This document shows positions 8,942 through 19,053 of a DNA stretch of 64,000 nt, one piece after another. The first letter of the stretch is position 1; the number at the start of each line of letters is the position of its first letter. The translations under genes and the position numbers were made by a program. This stretch comes from Anoxybacteroides rupiense (lineage in GTDB: Bacteria; Bacillota; Bacilli; Bacillales; Anoxybacillaceae), in assembly GCF_014196195.1 (NCBI RefSeq), contig NZ_JACIDF010000003.1, positions 336,810 to 400,809 of the forward strand, in the 5' to 3' direction. Below the pieces are notes generated by a model that worked only from the letters and a program-made list of their open reading frames with translations, was not told where the DNA came from and made no database searches.

Positions 8942-11140
8942 ATGGCCAATGAACAGGTGTTGACAGCGGAACAAGTCATCGAGCAGGCAAGCCGATATTT
9001 GTCGGAAATGGATGTTGAATTGATCAGAAAGGCATATGAATTTGCCAGAGAGTCCCATCGCGAGCAATATCGAAAATCAGGGGAGCCCTATATTATCCAT
9101 CCTATTCAAGTAGCGGGAATTTTAGTAGATTTAAAAATGGACGCGATTACGATTGCTGCCGGCTTCTTGCATGATGTTGTCGAGGATACAGCTGCCACGA
9201 AAGAAGATTTAGAGCGGGAGTTTGGCGGCGAAGTAGCTATGCTTGTGGATGGTGTGACAAAGCTCGGCAAGATTAAATACAAGTCCCAAGAAGAGCAGCA
9301 GGCTGAAAATCATCGAAAAATGTTTTTAGCAATGGCACAAGATATTCGTGTGATTTTGATTAAATTGGCAGATCGGCTCCATAACATGCGGACGTTGAAG
9401 CATTTGCCAATTGAAAAACAGCGAAGAATCGCCAACGAGACACTGGAAATTTTTGCGCCGCTTGCCCATCGCCTCGGAATTTCGAAAATCAAATGGGAGC
9501 TTGAGGATACGTCGCTTCGTTATTTAAATCCGCAGCAATATTACCGCATTGTGAATTTAATGAAGAAAAAACGAGCCGAGCGCGAGCAATATTTGGAAGA
9601 GGTTATTCAAGAAGTGCGCGATCGGTTAAGCGAATTTTCGATCAAAGGTGAAATTTCCGGAAGGCCGAAGCATATTTACAGCATTTATCGAAAAATGGCG
9701 CTGCAAAATAAGCAATTTAATGAAATTTATGATTTACTAGCGGTTCGCATCATTGTGAACAGCATAAAAGACTGCTATGCGGTGTTGGGCATTATTCATA
9801 CATGCTGGAAGCCAATGCCAGGCCGTTTTAAAGATTATATTGCGATGCCAAAGACCAATATGTATCAATCTTTGCATACGACTGTCATTGGCCCAAAAGG
9901 GGAGCCTTTGGAAGTGCAAATTCGCACGTTTGAAATGCATCAAATTGCCGAATTCGGGATTGCGGCACATTGGGCGTACAAAGAAGGAAAGATGGTCAAA
10001 CCGAATTCTTTTGAAGAAAAGCTTTCCTGGTTTCGGGAAATTTTAGAATGGCAAAACGATGCAAGCAATGCCGAAGAATTTATGGAAACGCTAAAGATGG
10101 ATTTATTTTCGGATACGGTGTTCGTCTTTACTCCGAAAGGCGACGTTATTGAGCTTCCAGCAGGTTCGGTGCCGATTGACTTCGCTTATCGGATTCATTC
10201 TGAAATCGGAAATAAAACGATCGGAGCGAAAGTGAATGGGAAAATGGTACCGTTGGATTATAAACTTAAGACAGGCGATATTGTCGAAATATTAACATCC
10301 AAGCATTCATACGGTCCGAGCCAAGATTGGCTAAAGCTTGCGCAAACTTCCCATGCCAAAAATAAAATTCGCCAATTCTTTAAAAAACAGCGACGCGAAG
10401 AGAATATTGAAAAAGGAAAAGAGCTTGTGGAAAAGGAAATTCGCGCTCTTGGCTTCGATGTGAAAGATATATTGACGGTTGAAAATGTCAAGAGAGTGGC
10501 GGAAAAGTTCAACTTCTCTAATGAAGAAGATATGTATGCGGCTGTTGGTTATCATGGGATTACCGCTGCGCAAATTGCTCATCGCTTAACAGATAAATGG
10601 CGGAAGCAGCGCGATTTGGAGGAGCAGCAAAAAAGATTGGCGGAGTCGGCGCAGGAGATGAAGACGCCGATTGGGAAAAAACGCGATTATGGCATTCAAG
10701 TGCAGGGAATCGATAATTTATTGATTCGTCTCTCACGTTGCTGTAATCCAGTTCCAGGCGACGAAATTATCGGATTTATTACAAGAGGACGCGGAGTCTC
10801 TGTTCACCGAACAGATTGTCCTAACGTAAAATCAAGCGAAGTAGAAGATCGGCTGATTTCGGTAGAATGGGAAAGCAATACGAAAACCAACCGCGAATAT
10901 AACGTGGAAATTGAAATTTCCGGATTTGATCGACGCGGACTGCTCAATGAAGTATTGCAGGCCGTTAATGAAACGAAAACGGATATTTCCGCTGTTTCAG
11001 GAAGATCCGATCACCGCAATAAGATTGCTACCATTCATATGACGATTGCGATTCAAAACGTGAGCCATCTGCAAAAAATCGTAGAACGAATCAAGCAAAT
11101 TCCAGATATTTATTCTGTGCAGCGAATTATGAACAATTAG
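8942..11140 (+). CDS. relA: Bifunctional (p)ppGpp synthetase/hydrolase RelA (Rel)
   Basis: A 732-residue stringent-response enzyme. The N-terminal HD hydrolase domain (about 45-150) retains HDVVEDT near residue 77 and [11 protein letters not shown], so hydrolase activity is expected. The synthetase domain (about 235-350) has YQSLHTTV; the TGS domain (about 393-455) has [17 protein letters not shown]; a zinc-finger-like segment has RCCNPVPGD; and the C-terminal ACT domain spans about 655-730. This is the long bifunctional Rel of Firmicutes. The ribosome site AAGGTG precedes ATG. dtd follows after 14 bases and is likely co-transcribed. Confidence 0.96.
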   Translation: MANEQVLTAEQVIEQASRYLSEMDVELIRKAYEFARESHREQYRKSGEPYIIHPIQVAGILVDLKMDAITIAAGFLHDVVEDTAATKEDLEREFGGEVAMLVDGVTKLGKIKYKSQEEQQAENHRKMFLAMAQDIRVILIKLADRLHNMRTLKHLPIEKQRRIANETLEIFAPLAHRLGISKIKWELEDTSLRYLNPQQYYRIVNLMKKKRAEREQYLEEVIQEVRDRLSEFSIKGEISGRPKHIYSIYRKMALQNKQFNEIYDLLAVRIIVNSIKDCYAVLGIIHTCWKPMPGRFKDYIAMPKTNMYQSLHTTVIGPKGEPLEVQIRTFEMHQIAEFGIAAHWAYKEGKMVKPNSFEEKLSWFREILEWQNDASNAEEFMETLKMDLFSDTVFVFTPKGDVIELPAGSVPIDFAYRIHSEIGNKTIGAKVNGKMVPLDYKLKTGDIVEILTSKHSYGPSQDWLKLAQTSHAKNKIRQFFKKQRREENIEKGKELVEKEIRALGFDVKDILTVENVKRVAEKFNFSNEEDMYAAVGYHGITAAQIAHRLTDKWRKQRDLEEQQKRLAESAQEMKTPIGKKRDYGIQVQGIDNLLIRLSRCCNPVPGDEIIGFITRGRGVSVHRTDCPNVKSSEVEDRLISVEWESNTKTNREYNVEIEISGFDRRGLLNEVLQAVNETKTDISAVSGRSDHRNKIATIHMTIAIQNVSHLQKIVERIKQIPDIYSVQRIMNN

Positions 11141-11154
11141 AAAGGAACGCGGTC

Positions 11155-11607
11155 ATGAGAGTAGTAGTACAAAGAGCCAAACATGCAAGTGTAACCGTCA
11201 ATGGTGAAATAGTGGGCAGTATTGAATTTGGGCTTGTGCTCCTTGTCGGTGTGACCCATCAGGATACGGAGGAAGACGCGGCGTTTGTCGCTGATAAAAT
11301 TGCCCATTTGCGCATCTTTGAGGATGAATCCGGCAAAATGAATCGGTCATTACTGGATGTCGGGGGCGCTATTTTATCCGTTTCCCAGTTTACATTGTAT
11401 GGCGACTGTCGAAAAGGAAGACGACCCAATTTTATGGAAGCAGCCAAACCAGATCATGCGCTGCGAATTTATGAAGCATTCAACGAAGAATTAAGAAAAA
11501 AAGGGATTTTAGTGGAAACCGGACAATTTGGCGCTATGATGGATGTGGCATTGACAAATGATGGCCCGGTGACGCTTATTGTAGAAAGCAAAGAAAAAAG
11601 CGAGTAA
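11155..11607 (+). CDS. dtd: D-aminoacyl-tRNA deacylase
   Basis: A 150-residue protein that hydrolyses D-amino acids from mischarged tRNA. It begins [20 protein letters not shown], has the [17 protein letters not shown] signature around residues 78-94 and the [13 protein letters not shown] segment near the end containing the conserved NxGP-type loop. The length is close to B. subtilis Dtd (147). It directly follows relA, the widely conserved rel-dtd pair. The stop codon lies inside the stem of a strong terminator. Confidence 0.95.
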   Translation: MRVVVQRAKHASVTVNGEIVGSIEFGLVLLVGVTHQDTEEDAAFVADKIAHLRIFEDESGKMNRSLLDVGGAILSVSQFTLYGDCRKGRRPNFMEAAKPDHALRIYEAFNEELRKKGILVETGQFGAMMDVALTNDGPVTLIVESKEKSE

Positions 11608-11632
11608 CTATATGGTTGCTCGCTTTTCTTTT
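11596..11632 (+). terminator. Rho-independent terminator overlapping the end of dtd
   Basis: AAAAGCGAGTAAC (11596-11608) pairs with GTTGCTCGCTTTT (11615-11627) with one G-T pair, followed by a T-rich run. The dtd stop codon is inside the upstream arm. Confidence 0.8.
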
Positions 11633-11990
11633 ATTATTCAACGGCACAAGTGTTGATGATCCATTATTTTACGTAAAAAATACAAAATTATTTGGTCAAA
11701 TGCAAGCTTTCTGTCTCTTCCCCTGAACAACGAACGATTTGCCGGGAAATGAATGGGCTCGCTGGCGTTCTTGTTCGAGAAGGGCATGCTATAAGCCTGT
11801 CCAGCGGGCAAGCAAATCGCTTGCCCACTACGACAAAAAAGCGAGGAATCCAATATTGATATACCTGATTCAACATTTTGTTTTCCGCATGGCTTGCGAT
11901 AGGAAAAGTTTTTTAAGTCACTTTTTTAGGTTAAAGAGTTTGGGAAAATACGTGCGCCTTCCTCCTTTTATGGACATGGCGTTGCCCTTA
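11633..11990. other. Intergenic stretch without a supported gene
   Basis: This is the space between convergent dtd and the amidase gene. Short frames exist on both strands, but none has a ribosome site or recognisable product. The only clear structure is a perfect inverted repeat, GGGCAAGC (11806-11813) and GCTTGCCC (11819-11826), with a five-base loop and no T run, so it is not a convincing terminator. Confidence 0.5.
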
Positions 11991-13406
11991 TTAATTGCTG
12001 AAATAGCGTTGAAGCCCGGCAACAATTGCTTTGGTGACTTGCTTTTGGTATGAATCAGAGGCAATGATGCTTGATTCCTGCGCATTGTTCAAATATCCCA
12101 GCTCAAACAGAACAGATGGCATGCTTGTTTCTCGAAGGACGTGAAAGTCGCCAAATCGAATGCCGCGATACGGGATTGGCAGGGATTGAGACAGAAAAGG
12201 ATCAAACGATAAAGCGAGAGGATAGTCATTTAATGAATGGTAATAATAAATGGTCATTCCTCTTGCTGTTCCGTCTGGCGAGCTATCGTAATGAATGCTG
12301 ACAAACGCATCGGCTTTATGCTGTTCAGCCATGCTTACGCGCTCGGCTAAGGACAAATAGGTGTCGTCCTTTCTAGTGAGAATAACGGTGGCTCCAGCCG
12401 CCTGCAATTGATTTTTTAGCATCTGTGCGGTTTTTAATGTCATCGTTTTTTCCATCATTCCACCGCTGCCAATCGTTCCGCTGTCTTTTCCGCCGTGACC
12501 GGGATCAATGACAATCGTTTTGTTTTTGATTGTCCCTGTGTTTCCAGCATTGCGGACAACCGCTACCACCCAATCCGCAATATATCCGCTCTTTTGATGA
12601 GACAGTTCAATTTTGTACCAGCTACCTTCTTTAGCGATTACGCGGTATTGTTGTCCACGTTTGGCTGTCCCTTGAATTTGCGATTGAAGCGAAGGTTTTG
12701 AACGAATATTCGTACCATCTTCTAACACTGTAATGTAGAGAGTTGCCGTCATTATGTATGTGCGATAGACCCAGCCAGTCATAGAGCCAGGTGATTCGAT
12801 TTGATACCAATCCGCAGTCTCGCCAATGATTCGCACCTGTTGGCCAAATGTGATTTTGCCAAGAATGGTGGCCTGTTGAGAAGGCTTTGTCCGCACGTTT
12901 AGCACATCAACGGCAACCGTTCCGGATTTCGATTGGAGGGAAGTGGTCCCGGAGCCAGTAGCTGACGCGAGGTAGTCTGATGAGACCCACCCCGTAAGCG
13001 TTCCGTTTTTGATTCTTGTCCAATGACTGTTGGTGTCGAGCACTTCCACCGTTTGGCCTAGCTTTAAATAACCAATTATGCTTGCTTGGCTGCTAGGAGC
13101 AGAACGAACACGGAGACGGTCAACGGTCGCTTGCATGTTTTCATTCATATCTGCAACATATTGCCGTGAAACCCATCCGGTTTCCGTAGTGCTTAGTTTA
13201 AGCTGTACCCAATCATTTTTTTCTTGGGCCACTATGTAAATTTCTCCTTTATTCAGTTTCTTTTTTATTGGATAAGAAGTGCCTGGTCCTTCCCGAACAT
13301 TGAGGTGCTCTGTTTTGGTGATCACCATTTTGGCTTCGGCGCCGTCAGAGGAAGGGAAGGACAAAAGAAACAGAGCGACCAGCAGAAAATAAGCCGCTTT
13401 TTTCAC
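11991..13406 (-). CDS. Secreted N-acetylmuramoyl-L-alanine amidase with four SH3b domains (YrvJ-like)
   Basis: A 471-residue cell-wall hydrolase. An N-terminal signal peptide (KKAAYFLLVALFLLSF) is followed by four bacterial SH3 repeats (roughly residues 25-85, 90-145, 155-215 and 220-285), each with an NVR/RVR/NIR-S-x-P pattern and a GWV or GYI close. The C-terminal Amidase_3 domain (about 295-470) retains the zinc ligands in DPGHGG, EKTM and SIHYDS and the catalytic Glu in FELGYLNN. It would cleave the bond between MurNAc and the stem peptide. The GTG start at 13406 is preferred because GGAGG lies seven bases upstream; an in-frame ATG at 13424 would place this site inside the gene. It is opposite to its neighbours, as yrvJ is in B. 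subtilis. Confidence 0.88.
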   Translation of the reverse strand: MKKAAYFLLVALFLLSFPSSDGAEAKMVITKTEHLNVREGPGTSYPIKKKLNKGEIYIVAQEKNDWVQLKLSTTETGWVSRQYVADMNENMQATVDRLRVRSAPSSQASIIGYLKLGQTVEVLDTNSHWTRIKNGTLTGWVSSDYLASATGSGTTSLQSKSGTVAVDVLNVRTKPSQQATILGKITFGQQVRIIGETADWYQIESPGSMTGWVYRTYIMTATLYITVLEDGTNIRSKPSLQSQIQGTAKRGQQYRVIAKEGSWYKIELSHQKSGYIADWVVAVVRNAGNTGTIKNKTIVIDPGHGGKDSGTIGSGGMMEKTMTLKTAQMLKNQLQAAGATVILTRKDDTYLSLAERVSMAEQHKADAFVSIHYDSSPDGTARGMTIYYYHSLNDYPLALSFDPFLSQSLPIPYRGIRFGDFHVLRETSMPSVLFELGYLNNAQESSIIASDSYQKQVTKAIVAGLQRYFSN

Positions 13407-13783
13407 ATGGCAGCCTCCTTTCAAAAGTGTGAGATGATAACAGTTCTACAAAAAGTAAAAAAACCCTTTTATTTTTTTAAAAAACGGGAAAGATAAGTAG
13501 TGCTATATTTGGCGAATCATCGGTTAGATTACTGTTGGAATTTTTTAGAACAGAATGGGCGCGGCCTCGCCTTCTGACCACGAGTTTTGACCGCTATCGT
13601 CCGTTCATCATATTAATACGGCACAAGAACTGTAAGTGAATCGATCGGATCTTCGCGCCGCGAGCAACTTACGAATGGGGCCTGTGCAAACCCGGGGTTG
13701 TTTTCGTTAAACATTTGCGTGACATATCGATGCAAATCGTAACATGTCAAGTTACTGTCTTGAAAAGAGAAAGGATGAAGCAG
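13407..13783. other. Intergenic stretch between the divergent amidase gene and a small gene
   Basis: About 375 bases hold no supported gene. It should carry promoters for the divergent neighbours, but I see no convincing sigma-A pair. A palindrome AACCCGGGGTT lies near 13689, and GC-rich patches at about 13558-13580 and 13655-13670 contrast with the AT-rich surroundings. I do not recognise an RNA family here. Confidence 0.4.
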
Positions 13784-13960
13784 GTGAGAAACAGCGCTAA
13801 AGGAGAATTTGCGCAACGCAAAGCAAGCGAGCTATTTCATGTAGACTTTCATGAATTTATGCGAAAGGAAGCCGATTATACCAATTATGAGTTAGCTTCA
13901 GAATTCGGTCTAACGTTGCGGGATGTGCGAAAATTGAAAAAACAGCTCTTTCGCTCATAA
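13784..13960 (+). CDS. Small HTH-like protein of unknown function
   Basis: A 58-residue basic protein in front of the hisS T-box. Its second half reads DYTNYELASEFGLTLRDVRKLKKQL, which looks like a helix-turn-helix of the sigma-70 region 4 type (ELASEFGLTLRDVRKLK). Related short proteins are often annotated as RNA polymerase sigma-like in thermophilic bacilli. GTG at 13784 is chosen because AAGGA lies eight bases upstream; ATG at 13775 directly abuts that site, and the frame also extends to 13715 without a ribosome site. A DNA-binding role is inferred only from the motif. It has no obvious terminator before the hisS promoter. Confidence 0.55.
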   Translation: MRNSAKGEFAQRKASELFHVDFHEFMRKEADYTNYELASEFGLTLRDVRKLKKQLFRS

Positions 13961-13975
13961 ATCTTTTTCGTCTTC

Positions 13976-14004
13976 TTGACAAAATGATGATTCATTCGTA
14001 ACAT
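13976..14004 (+). promoter_or_regulatory. Promoter candidate for the hisS-aspS T-box transcript
   Basis: TTGACA (13976-13981) and TAACAT (13999-14004) are 17 bases apart. The start of transcription would fall about 20 bases before the T-box stem I. Confidence 0.55.
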
Positions 14005-14030
14005 AAAAGATAAAAATTGCTGCAAAAAAG

Positions 14031-14284
14031 CCGATGATGGAGAAAAGTAGTTAAGAGTACACATGGCCAGAGAGGAAATGCCATAGGCTGAAAGCATTTC
14101 TCCGTGATGACTTAACGAAGGAACACTCCGTAGGTTTCTCTTTGAACGCGCATGCTAGTAGAAGGGAACGCGTACCGGGCGTTATCGGGATAAAGCGGAA
14201 GCGTTTGAGCTTCAATTAGGGTGGCACCACGGGAAAACGACTCTCGTCCCTATTATTTTAATAGGGAAGGGAGTTTTTTATTTT
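14031..14284 (+). promoter_or_regulatory. T-box riboswitch controlling hisS-aspS
   Basis: The leader has the standard T-box order: a stem I start with GATGGAGAAAAGTAG, the conserved AGGGTGGCACCACGGG T-box at about 14218-14233, and a terminator with stem strands around CTCTCGTCCCTAT and ATAGGGAAGGGAG followed by a T run. A CAC histidine codon at 14124-14126 sits in the expected specifier context (GGAACACTCC). Uncharged tRNA-His would stabilise the antiterminator and allow hisS-aspS transcription. The same window also contains an overlapping AAC, so the exact specifier register is inferred. Confidence 0.92.
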
Positions 14285-14311
14285 TACATAGAAAAAGTAG
14301 GAGGATGGAGC

Positions 14312-15589
14312 ATGTCGTTTCAAATTCCGAGAGGAACGCAAGATATTTTGCCGGGCGAAGCTGAAAAGTGGCAATATATTGAGCAAATGGCACGGGATAT
14401 TTGCCGACGTTACAACTATCAGGAAATTCGCACGCCGATCTTTGAACACACAGAATTGTTTTTAAGAAGTGTGGGAGACACAACAGATATCGTTCAAAAA
14501 GAAATGTATACATTTGAAGATCGAGGAGGGCGCAGCATTACGCTTCGGCCTGAAGGAACTGCGGCCGTTGTTCGTTCTTTTGTGGAAAACAAAATGTACG
14601 GGAACCCCAACCAACCTGTTAAATTGTATTATATGGGGCCTATGTTTCGTTATGAGCGGCCACAGGCGGGCAGATTTCGTCAGTTTGTGCAATTTGGCGT
14701 TGAAGCACTTGGAAGCAGCGATCCCGCTATTGACGCAGAAGTGATCGCGCTTGCGATGGAGCTATATCATTCATTAGGTTTGAAAAAGCTAAAGCTTGTG
14801 ATGAATAGCTTAGGAGATGCTCCAAGCAGAAAAGCGCACCGTCAAGCGCTTATTGACCATTTTAAAGGACGGATCAGCGAGTTTTGTGAGGATTGTCAAT
14901 CAAGACTTGAAAAAAATCCGATGCGCATTTTAGATTGCAAAAAAGACCGCGACCATGAATTAATGGAAACGGCACCGTCGATTCTTGATTATCTGAATGA
15001 TGAATCGCGCCTTTATTTTGAAAAAGTGCAACTGTATTTAACGAAATTAGGGATTGCATTCGAAGTCGATCCACGGCTTGTTCGAGGGCTCGATTATTAT
15101 AACCATACTGCCTTTGAAATCATGAGCGAAGCGGAGGGCTTCGGCGCGATTACGACGTTATGTGGCGGCGGCCGTTACAATGGATTAGTGCAGGAAATAG
15201 GCGGACCAGAAACGCCAGGAATCGGTTTTGCTTTAAGTATTGAACGTTTGCTCGCTGCCTTGGCTGCCGAGGGGATCACGTTGCCTGTAGCTCAAGGAAT
15301 CGATTGCTTTATCGTAGCGTTAGGGGAAAAAGCGAAGGATGAATCGGTGATCCTTGTGAACAAGCTTCGTCAGTCGGGAATGAAGGTGGAAAGAGATTAT
15401 CAAGATCGAAAAGTAAAAGCGCAGCTGAAGGCGGCGGATCGCCTTGAGTCCGCTTATGTTGCCATTCTTGGCGATGACGAGCTTGAAAAGCAAGTGATTG
15501 CCATTAAAAATATGGCGACAGGCGAGCAAACAGAGGTATCGCTTCATTCGTTTGTGCAATATATGAAAACAGCAGTTGAATCAAAGTAG
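14312..15589 (+). CDS. hisS: Histidyl-tRNA synthetase
   Basis: A 425-residue class II aminoacyl-tRNA synthetase that charges tRNA-His. Motif 1 lies in the [17 protein letters not shown] region, motif 2 in [20 protein letters not shown] (about residues 108-127), and the histidine-specific [15 protein letters not shown] segment near residue 257 is intact; motif 3 is [12 protein letters not shown]. The C-terminal anticodon-binding domain follows. Length matches B. subtilis HisS (424). GGAGG precedes the ATG. It is the first gene of the T-box-controlled hisS-aspS operon. Confidence 0.97.
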   Translation: MSFQIPRGTQDILPGEAEKWQYIEQMARDICRRYNYQEIRTPIFEHTELFLRSVGDTTDIVQKEMYTFEDRGGRSITLRPEGTAAVVRSFVENKMYGNPNQPVKLYYMGPMFRYERPQAGRFRQFVQFGVEALGSSDPAIDAEVIALAMELYHSLGLKKLKLVMNSLGDAPSRKAHRQALIDHFKGRISEFCEDCQSRLEKNPMRILDCKKDRDHELMETAPSILDYLNDESRLYFEKVQLYLTKLGIAFEVDPRLVRGLDYYNHTAFEIMSEAEGFGAITTLCGGGRYNGLVQEIGGPETPGIGFALSIERLLAALAAEGITLPVAQGIDCFIVALGEKAKDESVILVNKLRQSGMKVERDYQDRKVKAQLKAADRLESAYVAILGDDELEKQVIAIKNMATGEQTEVSLHSFVQYMKTAVESK

Positions 15590-15598
15590 GAGGGGACC

Positions 15599-17386
15599 AT
15601 GATGTTTGGCAGGACGTATTACTGCGGAGAAATGACGGAACAAGCGGTGGGAGAAAAGGTCGTATTGAAAGGATGGGTGCAAAAGCGCCGCGATCTTGGC
15701 GGACTCATTTTTATTGATTTGCGTGATCGCACCGGTATTGTACAAATTGTTTTCAGCCCTGAAGTATCTGAGGAAGCGCTGCGTGTAGCTGAAGGGATTC
15801 GCAATGAATACGTATTGGACGTTGAAGGAACGGTTGTTCGTCGCGAAGAAAGCCAAGTCAACCCGAATTTGCAAACGGGGAAAATCGAAATTCATGTTCA
15901 TCGTGTGACCGTTTTAAGCGAAGCGAAAACGCCACCGTTTATCATTTCTGACGAAACGGAAGTTGCCGAAGACGTACGGCTGAAATATCGCTATTTGGAT
16001 TTGCGCCGTCCGGTTATGTTTCAAACGTTTAAAATGCGTCATCAAGTGGCAAAAGCGATTCGAGATTTTCTTGATGAAGAAGGATTTCTTGAGGTGGAGA
16101 CCCCGATTTTAACCAAAAGCACTCCGGAGGGGGCCCGCGACTATTTAGTTCCAAGCCGTGTCCATCCAGGAGAATTTTACGCGCTGCCGCAATCGCCGCA
16201 AATTTTTAAACAATTGCTAATGGTTGGCGGATTTGAGCGCTACTATCAGATTGCACGCTGTTTCCGTGATGAAGATTTGCGGGCGGATCGTCAACCGGAG
16301 TTTACCCAAGTGGATATTGAAACCTCGTTTATGAGCCAAGAGGAGATTATGTCCATGATTGAGCGCATGATGGCGCGAGTCATGAAAACGGCAAAAGGAA
16401 TCGAGCTATCGCTCCCATTTCCGCGCATGTCGTATAACGAAGCGATGAGCCGATATGGTTCTGACAAGCCGGATACGCGCTTTGGCATGGAGCTTGTCGA
16501 TTTGTCGGAGCAAGTACGAGACTGTGGCTTTAAGGTGTTTTCAAGTGCAGTTGCGAATGGAGGACAAGTAAAAGCGATAAATGTGAAGGGAGCGGCTCAG
16601 CAATATTCACGCAAAGATATGGATGCATTGACCGAATTTGTCGCTCGTTATGGAGCGAAAGGGCTGGCATGGCTTAAAGTGGAAGAAGGCGGATTAAAAG
16701 GTCCGATTGCGAAGTTTTTCATAGAGGAAGAGCAAAAAGGAATCATTCAAGCATTAGAAGCGGAGACGGAAGATTTATTGCTGTTTGTCGCTGATTCCAA
16801 AGCGGTGGTCGCTGATGCTCTCGGTGCATTGCGTCTGAAGCTTGGAAAAGAGCTGCAGCTGATTGATGAAACCAAATTCCAGTTTCTCTGGGTCACAGAT
16901 TGGCCGCTTTTGGAGTATGATGAAGAAGAAGGGCGCTATTATGCGGCGCATCATCCGTTTACAATGCCGGTGCGCGAAGATTTGCCTCATTTGGATACAG
17001 ATCCGGGAAGCGTGCGTGCCCAAGCTTATGACCTTGTATTAAACGGCTATGAATTAGGTGGTGGCTCGCTGCGCATTTTTGAACGCGATGTACAGGAAAA
17101 AATGTTTCAAGTGCTTGGATTTACAGAAGAAGAAGCCCGTGAGCAGTTTGGCTTCTTGCTTGAGGCATTTGAGTATGGAACGCCGCCGCACGGAGGAATC
17201 GCTTTGGGATTAGACCGCCTTGTGATGCTGTTGGCAGGACGTACGAATTTGCGTGATACTATTGCCTTTCCAAAAACGGCTAGTGCAAGCTGCTTGTTAA
17301 CAGAAGCGCCGAGCCATGTAAGCGATAAGCAATTAGAAGAATTGCATTTAACTGTGGATGTAGAAAAAATCAAAAATTTCAGTTAA
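15599..17386 (+). CDS. aspS: Aspartyl-tRNA synthetase (bacterial type)
   Basis: A 595-residue class IIb synthetase for tRNA-Asp. The N-terminal OB-fold anticodon-binding domain includes [23 protein letters not shown]; the catalytic core has the [22 protein letters not shown] motif 2 region (about 215-235), a GAD insertion domain of the bacterial type (about 290-410), and motif 3 [13 protein letters not shown] near the end. Starts at 15599 and 15602 (MM) are both possible, with GGAGGGG just upstream. It follows hisS by nine bases. It is immediately followed by the 6S RNA promoter, as in B. subtilis. Confidence 0.97.
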   Translation: MMFGRTYYCGEMTEQAVGEKVVLKGWVQKRRDLGGLIFIDLRDRTGIVQIVFSPEVSEEALRVAEGIRNEYVLDVEGTVVRREESQVNPNLQTGKIEIHVHRVTVLSEAKTPPFIISDETEVAEDVRLKYRYLDLRRPVMFQTFKMRHQVAKAIRDFLDEEGFLEVETPILTKSTPEGARDYLVPSRVHPGEFYALPQSPQIFKQLLMVGGFERYYQIARCFRDEDLRADRQPEFTQVDIETSFMSQEEIMSMIERMMARVMKTAKGIELSLPFPRMSYNEAMSRYGSDKPDTRFGMELVDLSEQVRDCGFKVFSSAVANGGQVKAINVKGAAQQYSRKDMDALTEFVARYGAKGLAWLKVEEGGLKGPIAKFFIEEEQKGIIQALEAETEDLLLFVADSKAVVADALGALRLKLGKELQLIDETKFQFLWVTDWPLLEYDEEEGRYYAAHHPFTMPVREDLPHLDTDPGSVRAQAYDLVLNGYELGGGSLRIFERDVQEKMFQVLGFTEEEAREQFGFLLEAFEYGTPPHGGIALGLDRLVMLLAGRTNLRDTIAFPKTASASCLLTEAPSHVSDKQLEELHLTVDVEKIKNFS

Positions 17387-17394
17387 TTCCCTTC

Positions 17395-17423
17395 TTGAAA
17401 AGGCGAAAAAAATATGATATGAT
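17395..17423 (+). promoter_or_regulatory. Sigma-A promoter of 6S RNA
   Basis: TTGAAA (17395-17400) and TATGAT (17418-17423) are 17 bases apart and start just after the aspS stop. Transcription would begin near 17431, where the conserved 6S 5' strand begins. Confidence 0.8.
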
Positions 17424-17430
17424 GCTTTCA

Positions 17431-17622
17431 AACCTAACAGTCCTGATGTGTTCGTCGTATAACCTATTGTTTTGACCGAACAATATGTTATACGGGAGTC
17501 CGCAGTTTTCAAGCGGCGTACATGCCTCAAACCGAGAGGACGTGCAAACCTTGAAACAGGACACCCACCTGCGTGGAGCGGGATCAAAACGAAGGCATCG
17601 ACGGCACGATTGGGACTTGAGG
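17431..17622 (+). ncRNA. ssrS: 6S RNA (6S-1/BsrA type)
   Basis: Recognised from conserved 6S-1 segments: GTCCTGATGTGTTCG near the 5' end, TATGTTATACGGGAGTCCGC, CATGCCTCAAACCGAGAGG, and ACGTGCAAACCTTGAAACAG with CACCCACCT further on. The 5' strand CAGTCCTGAT pairs with ATTGGGACTTG at 17609-17619, closing a long hairpin of about 190 nt, the family's usual size. 6S RNA binds the sigma-A RNA polymerase holoenzyme by mimicking an open promoter and tunes transcription in stationary phase. The position between aspS and tcdA is that of bsrA in B. subtilis. End points are estimated from the closing stem. Confidence 0.93.
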
Positions 17623-17661
17623 CGATAAGTTGAAAAGCTTGTAAATCCAATAAAGATGAGT

Positions 17662-17728
17662 CATTTGTGCCAAATCGGACACATGTCGGGAGCCGGGCAA
17701 AAAGGAAGTGTTCGGACTTGGCCAAATG
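17662..17728 (+). other. Long imperfect RNA hairpin between 6S RNA and its terminator
   Basis: CATTTG-GCCAA-GGACAC (17662-17682) pairs stepwise with GTGTTC-TTGGC-CAAATG (17708-17728), 17 pairs with small internal loops and a 25-base end loop. It lies behind the 6S closing stem and before the terminator, so it would be part of the primary transcript. I do not recognise the family. Confidence 0.6.
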
Positions 17729-17738
17729 AAAGGCAATG

Positions 17739-17780
17739 AATCCCCTATGTAAAGAGAATCCTTTACATAGGGGATTTTTT
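17739..17780 (+). terminator. Strong terminator of the 6S RNA transcript
   Basis: A perfect 16-bp stem (17739-17754 against 17761-17776) with loop AGAATC is followed by a T run. Confidence 0.9.
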
Positions 17781-18006
17781 ATCCATTCGTGGTGTTAGAT
17801 CAAATCCATTCCCTGACGGTCCTCACGCTATATACATAGGATCAATAAGCAGGATCTGGAAAAGCTTACGGTCAAAGGCAAGCTCTCCACTTTCTTCGAT
17901 GATCGAAACGTCTCTCGCTTTTTTTCTGAATTTCTAAACGGTTCATTCTATCGTTTTCCAAACAGATGGAAGTTCAACTAATGGATCATCGAAAAATAAA
18001 ATCCGA
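17781..18006. other. Intergenic stretch upstream of tcdA
   Basis: No gene is supported here. The sequence is AT-rich with no good ribosome sites in front of open frames. Confidence 0.4.
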
Positions 18007-18035
18007 TTGAAATACTGAACTTTATTGTGTAGGAT
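18007..18035 (+). promoter_or_regulatory. Promoter candidate for tcdA
   Basis: TTGAAA (18007-18012) and TAGGAT (18030-18035) are 17 bases apart; an overlapping GATAAT gives a 20-base spacing. Transcription would start shortly before the tcdA ribosome site. Confidence 0.4.
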
Positions 18036-18077
18036 AATATCGATGCAAAAATGATGAAAAATTCATGGAGGGTATCA

Positions 18078-18842
18078 ATGCTACATCAATTTTCACGTAA
18101 CGAATTAGCGATCGGCAAGGATGGACTAGAAACGTTAAAAAAGGCGACTGTAGCCATATTAGGAATTGGCGGCGTCGGTTCTTTTGCCGCTGAAGCACTG
18201 GCACGTTCGGGGGTCGGTCGGCTCGTCTTGGTAGACAAGGACGATGTGGACATTACGAATATCAATCGACAAATTCACGCTCTTCTTTCCACAGTAGGTC
18301 GTCCGAAAGTGGATCTAATGAAAGAGCGTATTGCGGATATTAACCCTGAATGTGAAGTTATCGCACTCAAAATGTTTTATACTGAAGAGACGTACGAGCA
18401 ATTTTTCAGCTATGGGCTCGATTTTGTCATTGATGCTTCTGATACGATCACGTATAAAATTCATTTAATGAAAGAATGCTTGAAGCGCAATGTGCGGATT
18501 ATCTCAAGCATGGGAGCGGCCAATAAAATGGACCCAACTCGTTTTCGTATTGCCGATATTTCGAAAACCCATACAGATCCCATTGCCAAAGTGATTCGGA
18601 CTAAGCTGCGAAAAGAAGGAATCCGCAAGGGAATCCCTGTTGTTTTTTCTGATGAAAAACCGATTATTATTCGCGAAGATGTCCGCAAAAGGGTCGGCAA
18701 CGATCAATCGGCGATTCGCAAAGCGCAAATGCCGCCATCATCGAATGCGTTTGTCCCTTCCGTAGCGGGGCTGATTATGGCTTCATATGTTGTGCGCGAG
18801 CTGCTAGAAGGAATCAAAATTTATCGCGTCGGTGAAGAATGA
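18078..18842 (+). CDS. tcdA: tRNA threonylcarbamoyladenosine dehydratase
   Basis: A 254-residue E1-like enzyme (ThiF/MoeB fold) that uses ATP to cyclise t6A37 to ct6A in tRNAs reading ANN codons. The nucleotide-binding loop ILGIGGVGSFAAEALARSGVG (about residues 29-49) is followed by VDKDDVDITNINRQIHA, which contains the DxDxVxxxNxxRQ E1 signature. ATG 18078 with GGAGGG eight bases upstream is chosen over the frame's first ATG at 18051; the length equals B. subtilis TcdA (YrvM). A terminator follows directly. It is a monocistronic unit by context. Confidence 0.94.
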   Translation: MLHQFSRNELAIGKDGLETLKKATVAILGIGGVGSFAAEALARSGVGRLVLVDKDDVDITNINRQIHALLSTVGRPKVDLMKERIADINPECEVIALKMFYTEETYEQFFSYGLDFVIDASDTITYKIHLMKECLKRNVRIISSMGAANKMDPTRFRIADISKTHTDPIAKVIRTKLRKEGIRKGIPVVFSDEKPIIIREDVRKRVGNDQSAIRKAQMPPSSNAFVPSVAGLIMASYVVRELLEGIKIYRVGEE

Positions 18843-18844
18843 GC

Positions 18845-18881
18845 AAAGCAGGGCTTGCCTATGAAGGCAGCCCTGCTTTTT
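18845..18881 (+). terminator. Terminator after tcdA
   Basis: AGCAGGGCT and AGCCCTGCT form a stem, extended inward by GCC and GGC, followed by five T residues. Confidence 0.85.
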
Positions 18882-19053
18882 ACGTTTATGCTGACAAAAG
18901 CATCGGAAAGGCTAATTTCTAAAAAGCGATGGAATAAGAGGATGAACGTCGCTGACATGATTGACGCGGATGGCCGTTTCGGTCGAACGATTTTTCAGCC
19001 GTCAAGCCAAAAAGGAAGAAAAGAGGGCTTGTAAAGCTTTCCCTTTTTAGCCA

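Noticed and set aside
11806..11826. Perfect hairpin GGGCAAGC-GCTTGCCC between dtd and the amidase gene
   Set aside because: As a terminator it lacks a T run on either strand; recorded only as an inverted repeat.
17348..17725. A 125-codon minus-strand frame covering the aspS end and 6S RNA
   Set aside because: It is antisense to the 6S RNA and its trailer, has no ribosome site and resembles no protein.
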